From assembly GCF_036169555.1 (NCBI RefSeq), contig NZ_CP108032.1, positions 3,038,001 to 3,102,000 of the forward strand: a stretch of DNA of 64,000 nt, read 5' to 3'. A program made the translations under genes and the position numbers. The stretch is from Streptomyces sp. NBC_00306 (GTDB lineage: Bacteria; Actinomycetota; Actinomycetes; Streptomycetales; Streptomycetaceae). Below are positions 16,168 to 24,963 of the stretch, piece by piece; position 1 is the first letter of the stretch; every line of letters begins with the position of its first letter. The notes beneath the pieces are model-generated. The model made no database searches. It worked only from the letters and a program-made list of their open reading frames with translations, and was not told the DNA's origin.

Positions 16168-16926
16168 ATGTCCAACGAACGGTTACGGTCAGCCTTGTTG
16201 GCACGCGGAATGAGCGTTCAGGACCTGGCCGACGAGATCACGGTCAACCCGAAGACCGTCGAACGTTGGATCACGCAAGGGAAGGTGCCGTATCGCCGGC
16301 ACCAGTACGCCACCGCCGCAGTGCTCAAGGTCGACGTCACTACGCTGTGGGATGATGATCGAGCGCTGGAGAGCGCAACAGACCTGACCAAGGCGGAGAT
16401 TGTGGCCGTCTACCCACACCGCCACGCGGTGCCGCCGAACCTGTGGCGTGAGATGTACGCGCGTGCCGAGACGAACCTTGACGTTCTTGTCTACTCCGGG
16501 CTCTTCCTCTCTGAGGACCCTCTGTTCATCGACCTTCTGAAGAAGAAGGTTGAGGGGACCACTCAGGTGCGCATCCTGCTCGGGGACCCGGACTGCGAGG
16601 CCGTTCGGCAGCGGGGCATAGACGAGGGGCACCGGATCATGCACGGCAAGATTCGGAACGCGCTGGTCAACTACCGCCCACTCTTCAAGAGCCACCCTGA
16701 GATCAGCTTCCGGCTGCACGCTACGACGCTCTACAACTCCATCTACCGGTCTGACGACGAAATGCTCGTCAACCCCCACGTCTACGGCATCGGCGCCTAC
16801 ATGGCCCCAGTCTTCCACCTGCGTCGCATGCCGGGCGGCGGCCTGTTCGACACGTACGCGAATAGCATCGAACAGACCTGGGGAGGGGCACGCCAGGTCT
16901 CGGACCGCGACATCACGGGAGCCTGA
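16168..16926 (+). CDS. HTH-domain regulator with C-terminal DUF5919 domain (Pra-like position)
   Basis: A 252-residue protein. N-terminal helix-turn-helix of XRE type (SVQDLADEITVNPKTVERWI), then a DUF5919-type C-terminal domain (about 95-230) with VLVYSGLFLSEDP and RLHATTLYNSIYRSDDEMLVNPH. The latter resembles phospholipase-D-like nucleic acid-binding folds found in this family (inference). I prefer ATG 16168, preceded by GAGGGG, over the in-frame ATG at 16147, which lacks a ribosome site. It leads an operon with the NUDIX gene (2-bp gap). In pSAM2 this position is held by the activator of replication genes. Confidence 0.82.
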   Translation: MSNERLRSALLARGMSVQDLADEITVNPKTVERWITQGKVPYRRHQYATAAVLKVDVTTLWDDDRALESATDLTKAEIVAVYPHRHAVPPNLWREMYARAETNLDVLVYSGLFLSEDPLFIDLLKKKVEGTTQVRILLGDPDCEAVRQRGIDEGHRIMHGKIRNALVNYRPLFKSHPEISFRLHATTLYNSIYRSDDEMLVNPHVYGIGAYMAPVFHLRRMPGGGLFDTYANSIEQTWGGARQVSDRDITGA

Positions 16927-16928
16927 CC

Positions 16929-17402
16929 ATGGGACGCATTGACTACCTGCACGACCCTGACGCACCGACAGCTAACTCAGTCGTGCCATCCGTCGTGGCG
17001 TTCGTCCAGAACGATGCGGGGCACGTGCTCATGATTCAGCGGTCCGACAACGGGCGTTGGGCGCTGCCCGGCGGTGGGCACGACGCGGGCGAGTCCATCA
17101 GCGACACCGTGGTGCGCGAGGTCTGGGAAGAGACAGGCGTCGACGCCGAAGTCATCGACGTGTCCGGGATCTACACCGATCCCGGACACGTGATGCAATA
17201 TGACGATGGCGAGGTTCGCCAACAGTTCAGCATCTGCTTCCGCGCCCGTCCGGTCGGGGGCGAGCTGCGTACGAGTAATGAAACAACGCAGGTCCGATGG
17301 GTGCGCCCAACGGACCTGCCGAAACTCGACGTCCACCCCACGATGCGGCTCCGTATCGAGCACGCCATGGACCGGACACGGGCAACCCCCTACATCGGGT
17401 GA
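16929..17402 (+). CDS. NUDIX hydrolase (possible Pif-like immunity factor)
   Basis: A 157-residue NUDIX enzyme. The Nudix box runs from GGHDAGE through REVWEETG (about residues 39-61), with all the conserved E residues present. N-terminal strand VVAFVQNDAGHVLMIQRSD and C-terminal QVRWVRPTDLPKLDVHP fit the fold. Such genes recur in the regulatory block of AICEs; the pSAM2 immunity factor Pif, which blocks redundant transfer, contains a Nudix region, so an entry-exclusion role is plausible but inferred. The start lies 2 bp after the DUF5919 gene; the 3' end overlaps the convergent HD gene by 13 bp. Confidence 0.88.
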   Translation: MGRIDYLHDPDAPTANSVVPSVVAFVQNDAGHVLMIQRSDNGRWALPGGGHDAGESISDTVVREVWEETGVDAEVIDVSGIYTDPGHVMQYDDGEVRQQFSICFRARPVGGELRTSNETTQVRWVRPTDLPKLDVHPTMRLRIEHAMDRTRATPYIG

Positions 17403-17956
17403 CGCTTGGCGACAGTGACCCGTTCGAGGACGCGCGCCGTGCTTGCGCAGATCTCCGGCTCGGCGCGGCGGATGAACGTGCCGATTAGGCTGTCCGGCCC
17501 GTAGCGGCCGGCGATCTCGTTGACCCGATCCACCGGGTTCGTGGGTACACCGTCCGGCGTCGTATTCATGTCGCAGTAGCAGAGCGCGTCATTCAGGTGC
17601 GCGCTCTCGCGAGGGAACTCGCCTTCCAGCTCTGCACGCAGTCCCCGCGCCTCAGCCTCCATCCATGCACAGGAATGGTGAGCAACGAGGTTCACGACCC
17701 GTTCGTCCGCGCGGGCGATGTCGCGGAGGTAGCGCGCGCCATCGAGCGGGTGAAAGCCGGTCTTGGCGAGGTCTGGCGAGTAGCCGATGTCGTGCAGGAC
17801 GGCAGCAGCTTCCAGCAGCTCCGCGTCCTGTCCAAGGATGGGTGCGATAGTGCGCGCCCGCTCGGCGACCCCTAGCGAGTGCTTCCAGCGGCGCGGTAGC
17901 GGCTCTGCAAGCAGCGACTCAGCCAGGGGGTAGGCCCACTCCGTCAGCTCCGACAA
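17390..17956 (-). CDS. HD-domain metal-dependent phosphohydrolase
   Basis: A 188-residue HD-superfamily protein. Metal ligands are H26 (RRWKHSLGV), H55-D56 (AVLHDIGYS) and histidines in the VAHHS segment near residue 93. The likely start is TTG 17956, one base after the stop of the GntR gene, with GAGGAGAG about 9 nt upstream; the longer open frame before it is read-through of GntR in another frame. Members hydrolyse phosphate esters or nucleotides. It is a regular companion of the NUDIX and GntR genes in AICEs, and translational coupling to GntR suggests joint control. Confidence 0.82.
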   Translation of the reverse strand: MSELTEWAYPLAESLLAEPLPRRWKHSLGVAERARTIAPILGQDAELLEAAAVLHDIGYSPDLAKTGFHPLDGARYLRDIARADERVVNLVAHHSCAWMEAEARGLRAELEGEFPRESAHLNDALCYCDMNTTPDGVPTNPVDRVNEIAGRYGPDSLIGTFIRRAEPEICASTARVLERVTVAKRHPM

Positions 17957-17957
17957 G

Positions 17958-18419
17958 CTAGAAACTCTCCTCTCGATTCGGCGCGGCGCGGACCGTCCGC
18001 ACCCTGCCCTGTCCTCCACTTGCGAGCACGCCGGCGGCCTCCAACTTGTCGAGAGCCTTGGTGACGGTCGGACGCGAGACCCCGAACCGCTCGGCCAGAA
18101 CCGACGCGCTTGGAAACGCTGCCCCGGCTTCCAATCGCTCATCCGCGATGACGTCCGCGATGCGCTCTTCCAGCGGTCGGCGGTTCGCCCGCTCGCCTGC
18201 CCGCACGACACGCCACCGGCCACCCGGCACCGGTTCCGCGACACCGTCCTTGTGGAGAGCTGCGAACGCGCGGAGAGCGACCCCGCGCGAGATCTTGTAT
18301 TCGTTCATGAGATCAGCAGCAGACGGAAGCTCCGTCATGTTCGGGTCCGTCTCGACTCGTGCCTTCACGGCGTCGGCGATCTTCAGGAAGGTTCCACGAG
18401 GACTGGCCTGCTGCGACAC
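17958..18419 (-). CDS. GntR-family regulator with two winged helices (KorSA-like)
   Basis: A 153-residue protein built almost entirely of two GntR-type winged helices. The first (about 10-70) has LPSAADLMNEYKISRGVALRAFAAL; the second (about 82-145) has FPSASVLAERFGVSRPTVTKALDKL. No effector domain is visible. pSAM2 KorSA, a GntR-type repressor of its replication/transfer activator, occupies the same place, so this is probably the repressor keeping the element integrated (inference). GTG/ATG choice: the frame opens at 18419 with GGGAGAACGAGTG just upstream. Confidence 0.85.
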   Translation of the reverse strand: MSQQASPRGTFLKIADAVKARVETDPNMTELPSAADLMNEYKISRGVALRAFAALHKDGVAEPVPGGRWRVVRAGERANRRPLEERIADVIADERLEAGAAFPSASVLAERFGVSRPTVTKALDKLEAAGVLASGGQGRVRTVRAAPNREESF

Positions 18420-18586
18420 TCGTTCTCCCTCTCTGCTGACCCGTCGTCGCTCTCAAGAGTCGCACGTCTGCCGACGGCTGTTCCCGAGACCCGAGGCGGC
18501 TCGCGCCGCCTGACCGGGTGTACAAGCGGCGAACTCGATGGCAGCGAGGGGGATAGGGCCCTTCGGCGGATGTCATCGAACAGCTC

Positions 18587-18624
18587 GCTGCGGACTGGGC
18601 GCCCGTACAGGCCAAGTCCGCAGC
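18587..18624. promoter_or_regulatory. Inverted repeat in 18420-18859 non-coding gap
   Basis: GCTGCGGACT and AGTCCGCAGC, 18 bp apart, with inner GG/CC pairs. It lies between the divergent GntR regulator (start 18419) and the helicase (start 18860). It may be an operator for the regulator or a terminator. The 440-bp gap has no convincing gene; it must contain both promoters. Confidence 0.5.
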
Positions 18625-18859
18625 AGGTGTGGTGGCAAGCAGGGCAGTCTTAAAAAGAGGGTCGTTTGTGGGCTCTTGAGTGGTTCTATTGTCGTCTGAT
18701 GTTGTGTACCGAGAGCGGCATCCACTGTTCGGCAGCAGAACGAACACCTGCGCGGACACCGTTCGGTGCACTTCAGCAAGGCTCAGGGCGGGGCGGCCAG
18801 GTCCAGTGCTTCGCCATCAAAGGTGACGCACGATCCTCCGGGGAAGTAGAGCGGGAGCG

Positions 18860-21604
18860 ATGGCAACAGTAGAACAGCAAGTAATGAGCGCCGACGACGT
18901 GATCTGCCAGAACCTTGCCAACCCAGTTGGCGACCGAGGCTTCCTCTCCCAAAACGTGCTGGGGCAACTCCGGAATCTTGTCGAGGGCCTTGCTGTCTGG
19001 GCACTTAATGATCGCTCGACCGAGTTTCATTACAACCAGGTCGGGCCAGCTCTGGACGCTGTTAAGGCGATCTCCAAGTTCCGGCTCCTGAGTAGATTCC
19101 ATGGCCTACTCCAGGCTAGCGTCTCGCACTATACGCTGGATCGCGACCCATCCGAGCGATTGATGTTGAAATATTACGAGTACCTACTCCGCACCCGAGA
19201 CCTTGCGTGGGATCAGCTCGGAATAGCGATCCTGACCAATATCGAACAGTTCCCTATCGACCTCGACCCCTCGTTGCGAGAATACTACGAGAAGATTGCT
19301 GCCTGCATCGAGCAGGGAAAAGCGAGGCCGTCCTCAAGTCCACGTCACGAGCGATACTACATTCACAGCTCGCGACCGTTCTTCATCGCCGGCCGCATCT
19401 ACTACGAAGTGACCTTTCATCACGCCCACAACCGGACGAGCAAGTTCGATCGCATTATTGGCTTCACCGACATCGACATCACCGACAAATACGCGGCCAA
19501 ACTGGAGCTGGCGGGTGACACGATCGAGGTACTGGGCAAAAGAATGCCGATCACGCTGATCCGCTCATGGGAGGTGTCAATCAGACCGTGCGAGTTCGAC
19601 AACTTCGCGCGCCTCTTCAGCGCCTCGCATGGAAAGGCCAATGGGTCACATTCCGAGTACCGCAACCTGATGCGGTACCTCACAACAGCCCGGTCAAGTC
19701 TGCTTGATCTCATGGATATGACCGACGCCGCTTACAGCTCACTCCGATCCTGGGCACTAACCGGCACTCAACGAGATGGGGTTATCTTTCCCGTCCTTGA
19801 CCGCGCGCGGTCACTCATCCGCAACAACCGGCCAGGTTCTCGCCTGGTGCGCTACCTCATGCTGCGGATGAACAACCGCATCATCAAGGCACAGTTCGAT
19901 GTCGACCAGTGTTCTGCACTCTCGGCGCTGCGCGTATCTTGGGGTTGCAGGCCCTTCGACACGATGCCGTTCTGCACATCACCACGCGGACATAACCCGC
20001 GCTTTGGGGACCTTGCCGAGAGTCTGGACGGGAGGACTCGGCCTCACGAGCTGCTGGCCAGACGAGTCAGGAGCAATGTTGAGCAGCACGGTGTTATCTA
20101 TACGCCGGTAGCTGAGCTGGAGGACCTTGGTGACCTCGACGAGCTGATCGCGCGCCACAACCGCATGCTTCCACCCACAGAACGACACGCGCGAAGGAAG
20201 CTGGCTCAAGCAAATGGGCATGTGTTCATCGTCGGCTACGAGGACGATACGGTCTCGATCATCAACAAACTCCGGGAAATCTCTGCTAGTGGAGTCCCCC
20301 AACACAGCAGCGACGTACAGGCATGGATGGACGTGCACCCGGGCGTCATCGATGACCCGCTGAAGGCTACAGCTCTGACGAAGTTGTTCGAGCACTCGAA
20401 TGTCGCCCTCGTTTACGGCGCGGCCGGTACGGGAAAATCGACGATGGTGAATCACATCGCGAACTACTTCGAGGGCGCGCGGAAGCTCTTCTTGGCGCAT
20501 ACCAATCCGGCTGTCGACAACCTGAAGAGACGAGTGAAGGCGCCGAACTCTGAGTTCAGCACGATCAGCAAGCACGTTCGTAACGGTACGTCGTTTGGAG
20601 CAGAGTACGACGTCTTGGTAATCGACGAGTGCAGCACGGTGAGCAACGCAAGCCTGCTCGATGTACTTGAGAAGACGTCCTTCGAACTGCTCGTGCTTGT
20701 TGGCGACGTATACCAAATCGAGTCGATTGAGTTCGGCAACTGGTTCAGCATCATCCGGTCGTACATCCCGAGTGAGTCTGTATTCGAACTCACCGAGCCC
20801 TTCAGGACGACCGATCAGGGCCTTCTCACGCTGTGGAGCAGGGTGCGGAACCTGGACGATCACATCGAGGAGTCGCTCTCTAAGAGTGGTTACTCGGCGG
20901 TTCTGGGAGACTCGCTGTTTCAACATAGAAGCGACGACGAGATCGTGCTCTGCCTCAATTATGACGGCCTGTATGGAATCAACAACGTTAACCGGTTCCT
21001 GCAGGCAAGCAACCCGAATCCAGCTGTGAGCTGGAGCGACTCCACCTACAAGGTCGGAGATCCCGTACTTTTCAACGAGTCTGATCGGTTCAGCCCAGTC
21101 ATCTTCAACAACCTGAAGGGGAAGATCGTCAAGATCGATCGCGAGCCCGGTCGTATCACTTTCGATGTAAATCTCGAACGGGATGTCTCTGAAGACGATG
21201 TGCTCTTCACAGGCTTGCGCTGGGTGGAAGGATCGACTGTCCAGTTCGACGTCTTCGAGCGCGGCAACAGCGACGATGACGACGACTCCGTCACCACCAT
21301 TGTGCCGTTTCAGATCGCCTATGCCGTATCGATCCACAAGGCACAAGGTGTTGAGTACGAGTCGGTGAAGGTTGTCATCACAGATGCCAACGAGGAGAGC
21401 ATCTCTCACAGTATTTTCTACACTGCGATCACACGTGCTCGGAAGCGTCTCGAAGTGTTCTGGACTCCGGAAACGCAGCATCGGATCCTGAGCCGCCTCG
21501 CAGTGCGCGAGAACACGAAAGACGAGCATCTGATGAAGAGCCGCCGAGGTTTGGTCCCTGTTGAGAAGCGACCGAAGCGCCAAAAGACGCGCCAGCTCCC
21601 GTAG
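18860..21604 (+). CDS. SF1 RecD-like helicase with large uncharacterised N-terminus
   Basis: A 914-residue protein. The C-terminal ~400 residues form a complete superfamily-1 helicase: Walker A YGAAGTGKST (about 518-527), Walker B VIDECS (about 587), motif III GDVYQIES (about 615), and the UvrD/RecD C-terminal motifs AYAVSIHKAQGVEYESV (about 820) and FYTAITRARKRLEVF (about 854). Residues 1-510 match no domain I can name; they contain aromatic-rich segments such as GRIYYEVTFHHAHNR. ATG 18860 is preceded by GGGAG. Codon use is much less GC-biased than the backbone, marking it as cargo. It converges on the STAND gene with a strong terminator between them. Anti-phage or anti-plasmid function is plausible from location, not shown. 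Confidence 0.85.
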   Translation: MATVEQQVMSADDVICQNLANPVGDRGFLSQNVLGQLRNLVEGLAVWALNDRSTEFHYNQVGPALDAVKAISKFRLLSRFHGLLQASVSHYTLDRDPSERLMLKYYEYLLRTRDLAWDQLGIAILTNIEQFPIDLDPSLREYYEKIAACIEQGKARPSSSPRHERYYIHSSRPFFIAGRIYYEVTFHHAHNRTSKFDRIIGFTDIDITDKYAAKLELAGDTIEVLGKRMPITLIRSWEVSIRPCEFDNFARLFSASHGKANGSHSEYRNLMRYLTTARSSLLDLMDMTDAAYSSLRSWALTGTQRDGVIFPVLDRARSLIRNNRPGSRLVRYLMLRMNNRIIKAQFDVDQCSALSALRVSWGCRPFDTMPFCTSPRGHNPRFGDLAESLDGRTRPHELLARRVRSNVEQHGVIYTPVAELEDLGDLDELIARHNRMLPPTERHARRKLAQANGHVFIVGYEDDTVSIINKLREISASGVPQHSSDVQAWMDVHPGVIDDPLKATALTKLFEHSNVALVYGAAGTGKSTMVNHIANYFEGARKLFLAHTNPAVDNLKRRVKAPNSEFSTISKHVRNGTSFGAEYDVLVIDECSTVSNASLLDVLEKTSFELLVLVGDVYQIESIEFGNWFSIIRSYIPSESVFELTEPFRTTDQGLLTLWSRVRNLDDHIEESLSKSGYSAVLGDSLFQHRSDDEIVLCLNYDGLYGINNVNRFLQASNPNPAVSWSDSTYKVGDPVLFNESDRFSPVIFNNLKGKIVKIDREPGRITFDVNLERDVSEDDVLFTGLRWVEGSTVQFDVFERGNSDDDDDSVTTIVPFQIAYAVSIHKAQGVEYESVKVVITDANEESISHSIFYTAITRARKRLEVFWTPETQHRILSRLAVRENTKDEHLMKSRRGLVPVEKRPKRQKTRQLP

Positions 21605-21625
21605 ACGCCGGCAGCAATAGCAGGC

Positions 21626-21729
21626 GTCCGGAGCCGTTCAGCTGACTCGATGGAGACAGCCTCCGTGCAGGTTGAAGGGGTGCGAACACCTCCGGACCAG
21701 GCTCTGACAAGCCCGGACAACCCTGCAAA
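21626..21729. repeat. Degenerate copy of the element's right end (relic att)
   Basis: This 104-bp stretch aligns with 24866-24971, the last 106 bp before and including the attR core start. Blocks in common are GTCCGG-GCCGTTC, ATGG...CAGC-TCCGT, and a tail CTGAC-AGCC-GGACAA-CCTGCAAA (about 25 of 28 bases in the tail). Identity stops exactly after CCTGCAAA, the putative crossover bases. The two copies are 3,240 bp apart and flank the STAND gene. Confidence 0.72.
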
Positions 21730-21739
21730 ACAGGTGGAC

Positions 21740-21778
21740 ATGCGTATGGCCCGCCTCAGAGAGGTGGGCCATACGCAT
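21740..21778. terminator. Strong bidirectional terminator-like hairpin
   Basis: ATGCGTATGGCCC and GGGCCATACGCAT form a 13-bp perfect outer stem; inner CCTC/GAGG closes on the loop AGA after one G-T position. It lies between the convergent helicase (stop 21604) and STAND gene (stop 21809) and would serve both. Confidence 0.85.
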
Positions 21779-21808
21779 GCTGGTCAGCCGTACCTGCGAA
21801 TGCCTGGC

Positions 21809-24502
21809 CTAATCCTCTGCAGGGATAGGGGCCACGAAGTTGGCGCGTGGGCGGTCACCCTTGCCGTGCTCGTCGACCTCAAAAAGGACGTGCATTCCAA
21901 CAGGATTGACTGAATCCCATGCCATTCCACCGGTCACCTGAACTGCCGCCCCAGGAAAGAAGACGTCACTGGGATAGTCGGGGTGCGAGATGAAGCCATA
22001 TGTGCCGCGCCAAGCTTTGACGATCCCTCGGGGTGGCCCGCTTGAGCTCCCCTCCTGTTTCGGTTTGGCCACGTGGACAAGATCTTCGCAAAGACCTGAG
22101 AGTTCCTCGTCGATTCCTGCAAGACGGTAAAGCCTTCCAACTCTACCTGGAAAGTGACGCCACGCGACGCAACGCTCAAAAAGGACGGCATGACGCTTGA
22201 CTCCTTTGAGGATTCGGACTGCGTCTCCTTTAAATTGGGGAGGGAACAAGCCGATCTCCCCGATAGAACGCAGGAAAGCGTTCGCACTTTCGAGGAGTAT
22301 TTCTGCGAGCCGCTGGTCCCACGCCCCAGAGTCCAGCTCCCTGATCCCCTGCGAGAATCCGGCCGATGCTTTATGTGCCGCTTCCAGAGGGCGCCGGTCA
22401 TCCTCCAAGAGCGACTCAGACCAGCGACGCCACGAGTCAACCAGACCCGTAAGGATGATGAGTCGCAGCCTTCCCCGCCCCGTCATGTTTTCTAGAGCCC
22501 ACTCTAGATGAACCTGGGACTCCTCATAGTTTCGCGCCCAGAGGTGGATCTTGCCCAGTAGCTGAGCAGTGTCAGCGGTTTGAAGGTATTCGTGGGCCGA
22601 CTTGGCCAATGGGAGGGCGGCATCTACGTCGTGGCCTCGGCCGGCGAGGTGGCCTGCGAAGTAATAGGCAACGACGGCCTTACCGGCTTCATCAGCCTTT
22701 CCTAGCGCGGAACGGTACAGGGAGCTGGCTTGATCAATTTGATCGTTCTGCGACAGGATGAAGGCTTCTACACGGTCAACTTCCCAGAATTCTGGATTCA
22801 GCGAGCGAGCTCGTGTTATGTAGCCCTGTGCGCGCTCCATCGAGCCTGCGCGGGACTGGGCCAGGGCTAGCCTTAGCAAATGAGCCGTGGGCTCATCGTG
22901 GTGCGAGCGAACGCGCACCACATTGGGCGCTAGCTGGCGTTTACTCTCGTCCGAGCGGCGCTGTTCCTCTGAACGCTTGAACTCCTGCTCGCGTAGCAGC
23001 GTCCTGCTGATATCCGTTTTGGGTAGAGGTGCAACTCTACGCAGGAAATGCTGAGCCGCCTCTGTTATCTGAACTCGCGAAATCAACTCATCGTCGGGGT
23101 CCGGCTTCTGCGTAACTAGAGAACCGGCACTAAGCTCCTTGACCGCTAGATTCAACTCATCAATCGGCGAGTCGGTCAGTACCGCCAACTCGTCGAACGT
23201 CGATGTGCGGTCGAGGGCGTAAAGCACCGACAGGATTGATTTAGGTGTCCCACTGAGAGCATCGAATACCGACCTGACGCAGAAGTCGATCAATTCATCC
23301 TGGTCGGTCAAGGTGGGGTGAGGTTCGCGGCCGGATTCGACGGAAAGGACGTACCATCGGATGGCCAGCGGGCTGAAGCGCAGTCGAGTGACGATCTGCT
23401 CGACGGTTTCCTGTTTCAGTCGCGACAGGAAATCAGCTCTCCCCCCCCGCGCTCTGGCGAATGCCCTGAATAGCGTTTGTGCGTCCTTCTTCTCCAGCGG
23501 GGCCAGGGGGATGCGGCGCTCGATCTGCCCGATACCGATTCTGCTGGTCATTAGGTATGTGACGTTATCGGGAAGTGTTTCGTACAGCGTCACAATCTCA
23601 CTGCCGCTAACCGTTTCCAGATTGTCGATAATGAGCAGCGTTTCGATTCCTTCAAGGGCTTTGGAGAGTTCTTCGGCGCCACCCTTGAAGTCGTCCGCCA
23701 ATACCTTGCCTAGATTCTGCGTGGCCCCCGTGATGTCGCGCACTGCACCCGCGATTTCAACGACACCATTCGCCGTGAGTCGCTCTGTCTTGAGCGAAGT
23801 CCAAAGAATGCACTCATAAGGTGAGTCTGGATTGTCCAGGAGCGAATAGGCCACATCCGAGGCGAGGGCAGTCTTGCCAATGCCGCCTTCGCCGGTGATT
23901 GTGATCATGGGCTCGCGGCGCCGTAGGAGGTGCTTAACTATGGCGCTGCATGCCTGAGCCCTTCCGATCAGGCCGGTTTCGTCATAGTCGAAGGGGGGAA
24001 GGTTATGGAGAATGCGATCCGAGTAGCGACGCTCCGAGCCGTTAAATGCTGGCTCCCACTCAGGCTCTGCACCCAATCGATCCAAGGTGTCTCTGAGTGT
24101 CGGCCAAAAGCGGCTCGTGAATTCTCGACAGGCACTTACTGCTTTCTCGGCATCCCCTGCTTGTAGGGGGCGACCATGCATAACACGGTTGCGTACGGGC
24201 ACCAAGGTGTCCATACGGGGCGTGCCAAGGCGTAGTTCCCTGGCTAGTTCCAGCGGAAGTGCTTCGCGGTGCCTATTCAGGATGTCGTACGCCTCGCGCA
24301 TGTCCAGGTACTCGACGATCGAAAGCTCGTCATCACTGGCGTCGGCGTGACGGCGGTCAGCAGCCCTCTCGTAGCTGTCTGCCAGAGCCTCGACTTCACT
24401 CATGTGGTCAAGAACGAAACGCAGGATCATCTGACGCACGTCAGATTCGAATGAGTCTACGAGGATGTATAGGCGCGCACGAGTCATGCGGGTGTGAAGC
24501 AA
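21809..24502 (-). CDS. STAND/NB-ARC NTPase with HEPN-like N-terminus and cold-shock-like C-terminus
   Basis: An 897-residue NLR-like protein. Residues 1-145 are helical with R104-NRVM-H109, the Rx4H motif of HEPN ribonuclease domains. Then a STAND NTPase: Walker A TGEGGIGKTA (203-212), Walker B LLIIDN (289-294), sensor MTSR (318-321), followed by a winged-helix region (about 420-490) and a TPR-like helical array (about 540-800). Residues 822-897 resemble a cold-shock/OB domain: GIVKAWRGTYGFIS with RNP1-like YGFIS and RNP2-like DVFFP. The TTG start at 24502 has GGAGGGGG at proper spacing; the next ATG is too far. Composition is AT-richer than the chromosome. Probable role: sensing nucleic acid or its proteins during infection and degrading RNA (inference). 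Confidence 0.85.
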   Translation of the reverse strand: MLHTRMTRARLYILVDSFESDVRQMILRFVLDHMSEVEALADSYERAADRRHADASDDELSIVEYLDMREAYDILNRHREALPLELARELRLGTPRMDTLVPVRNRVMHGRPLQAGDAEKAVSACREFTSRFWPTLRDTLDRLGAEPEWEPAFNGSERRYSDRILHNLPPFDYDETGLIGRAQACSAIVKHLLRRREPMITITGEGGIGKTALASDVAYSLLDNPDSPYECILWTSLKTERLTANGVVEIAGAVRDITGATQNLGKVLADDFKGGAEELSKALEGIETLLIIDNLETVSGSEIVTLYETLPDNVTYLMTSRIGIGQIERRIPLAPLEKKDAQTLFRAFARARGGRADFLSRLKQETVEQIVTRLRFSPLAIRWYVLSVESGREPHPTLTDQDELIDFCVRSVFDALSGTPKSILSVLYALDRTSTFDELAVLTDSPIDELNLAVKELSAGSLVTQKPDPDDELISRVQITEAAQHFLRRVAPLPKTDISRTLLREQEFKRSEEQRRSDESKRQLAPNVVRVRSHHDEPTAHLLRLALAQSRAGSMERAQGYITRARSLNPEFWEVDRVEAFILSQNDQIDQASSLYRSALGKADEAGKAVVAYYFAGHLAGRGHDVDAALPLAKSAHEYLQTADTAQLLGKIHLWARNYEESQVHLEWALENMTGRGRLRLIILTGLVDSWRRWSESLLEDDRRPLEAAHKASAGFSQGIRELDSGAWDQRLAEILLESANAFLRSIGEIGLFPPQFKGDAVRILKGVKRHAVLFERCVAWRHFPGRVGRLYRLAGIDEELSGLCEDLVHVAKPKQEGSSSGPPRGIVKAWRGTYGFISHPDYPSDVFFPGAAVQVTGGMAWDSVNPVGMHVLFEVDEHGKGDRPRANFVAPIPAED

Positions 24503-24642
24503 GCTGAACCCCCTCCAAGCCTGGCCGTCTCACATTATGTGAAGGATGACGCCGTGTCAGGGGTACGAGCTGAGGAACTGACAGCGTTCGTCGCACGTGG
24601 AGCGCACGGGGGCACGCTCTGGGTTCTTTCGCTGATGAAGGT

Positions 24643-24673
24643 GACCCACCGATCTTGTGTTGCTCGGTGGGTC
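24643..24673. promoter_or_regulatory. Inverted repeat upstream of the STAND gene
   Basis: GACCCACCGA and TCGGTGGGTC, perfect 10-bp arms separated by 11 bp, about 140 bp upstream of the TTG start. It could be an operator or a terminator insulating the cargo from attR. The 24503-24963 gap otherwise shows no gene; CCGTCTCA occurs twice near 24827 and 24839, mirroring the left end. Confidence 0.5.
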
Positions 24674-24963
24674 GGACGACGAGGGCACGTCATGCGTAGG
24701 TGGAGCAAGGGCAACGTGTGGACGGGGCGCACCGTTGTCTAGGTGATCGCTGGCGAAGCGGCAGGCCAGAGAGATCTTGGCGCGTCGTGGCCGGCCGCCT
24801 CACGAGCAAGGCGCGGTGGAGGCGTGCCGTCTCAGTTTCCGTCTCATTCATCGCCGTGCGCGGCCGTCCGGGGCCGTTCGTTCCACCTGAATGGGCGCAG
24901 CATCCGTACTGGAACGAACACCGGTGAACCCGGCCGTCTTGTCTCCTGACCAGCCAGGACAAA

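Noticed and set aside
18783..19004. Minus-strand frame ending in a protein-like segment GGSCVTFDGEALDLAAPP
   Set aside because: It overlaps the start of the helicase gene on the other strand and has no upstream domain or ribosome site; possibly a gene remnant, too weak to report.
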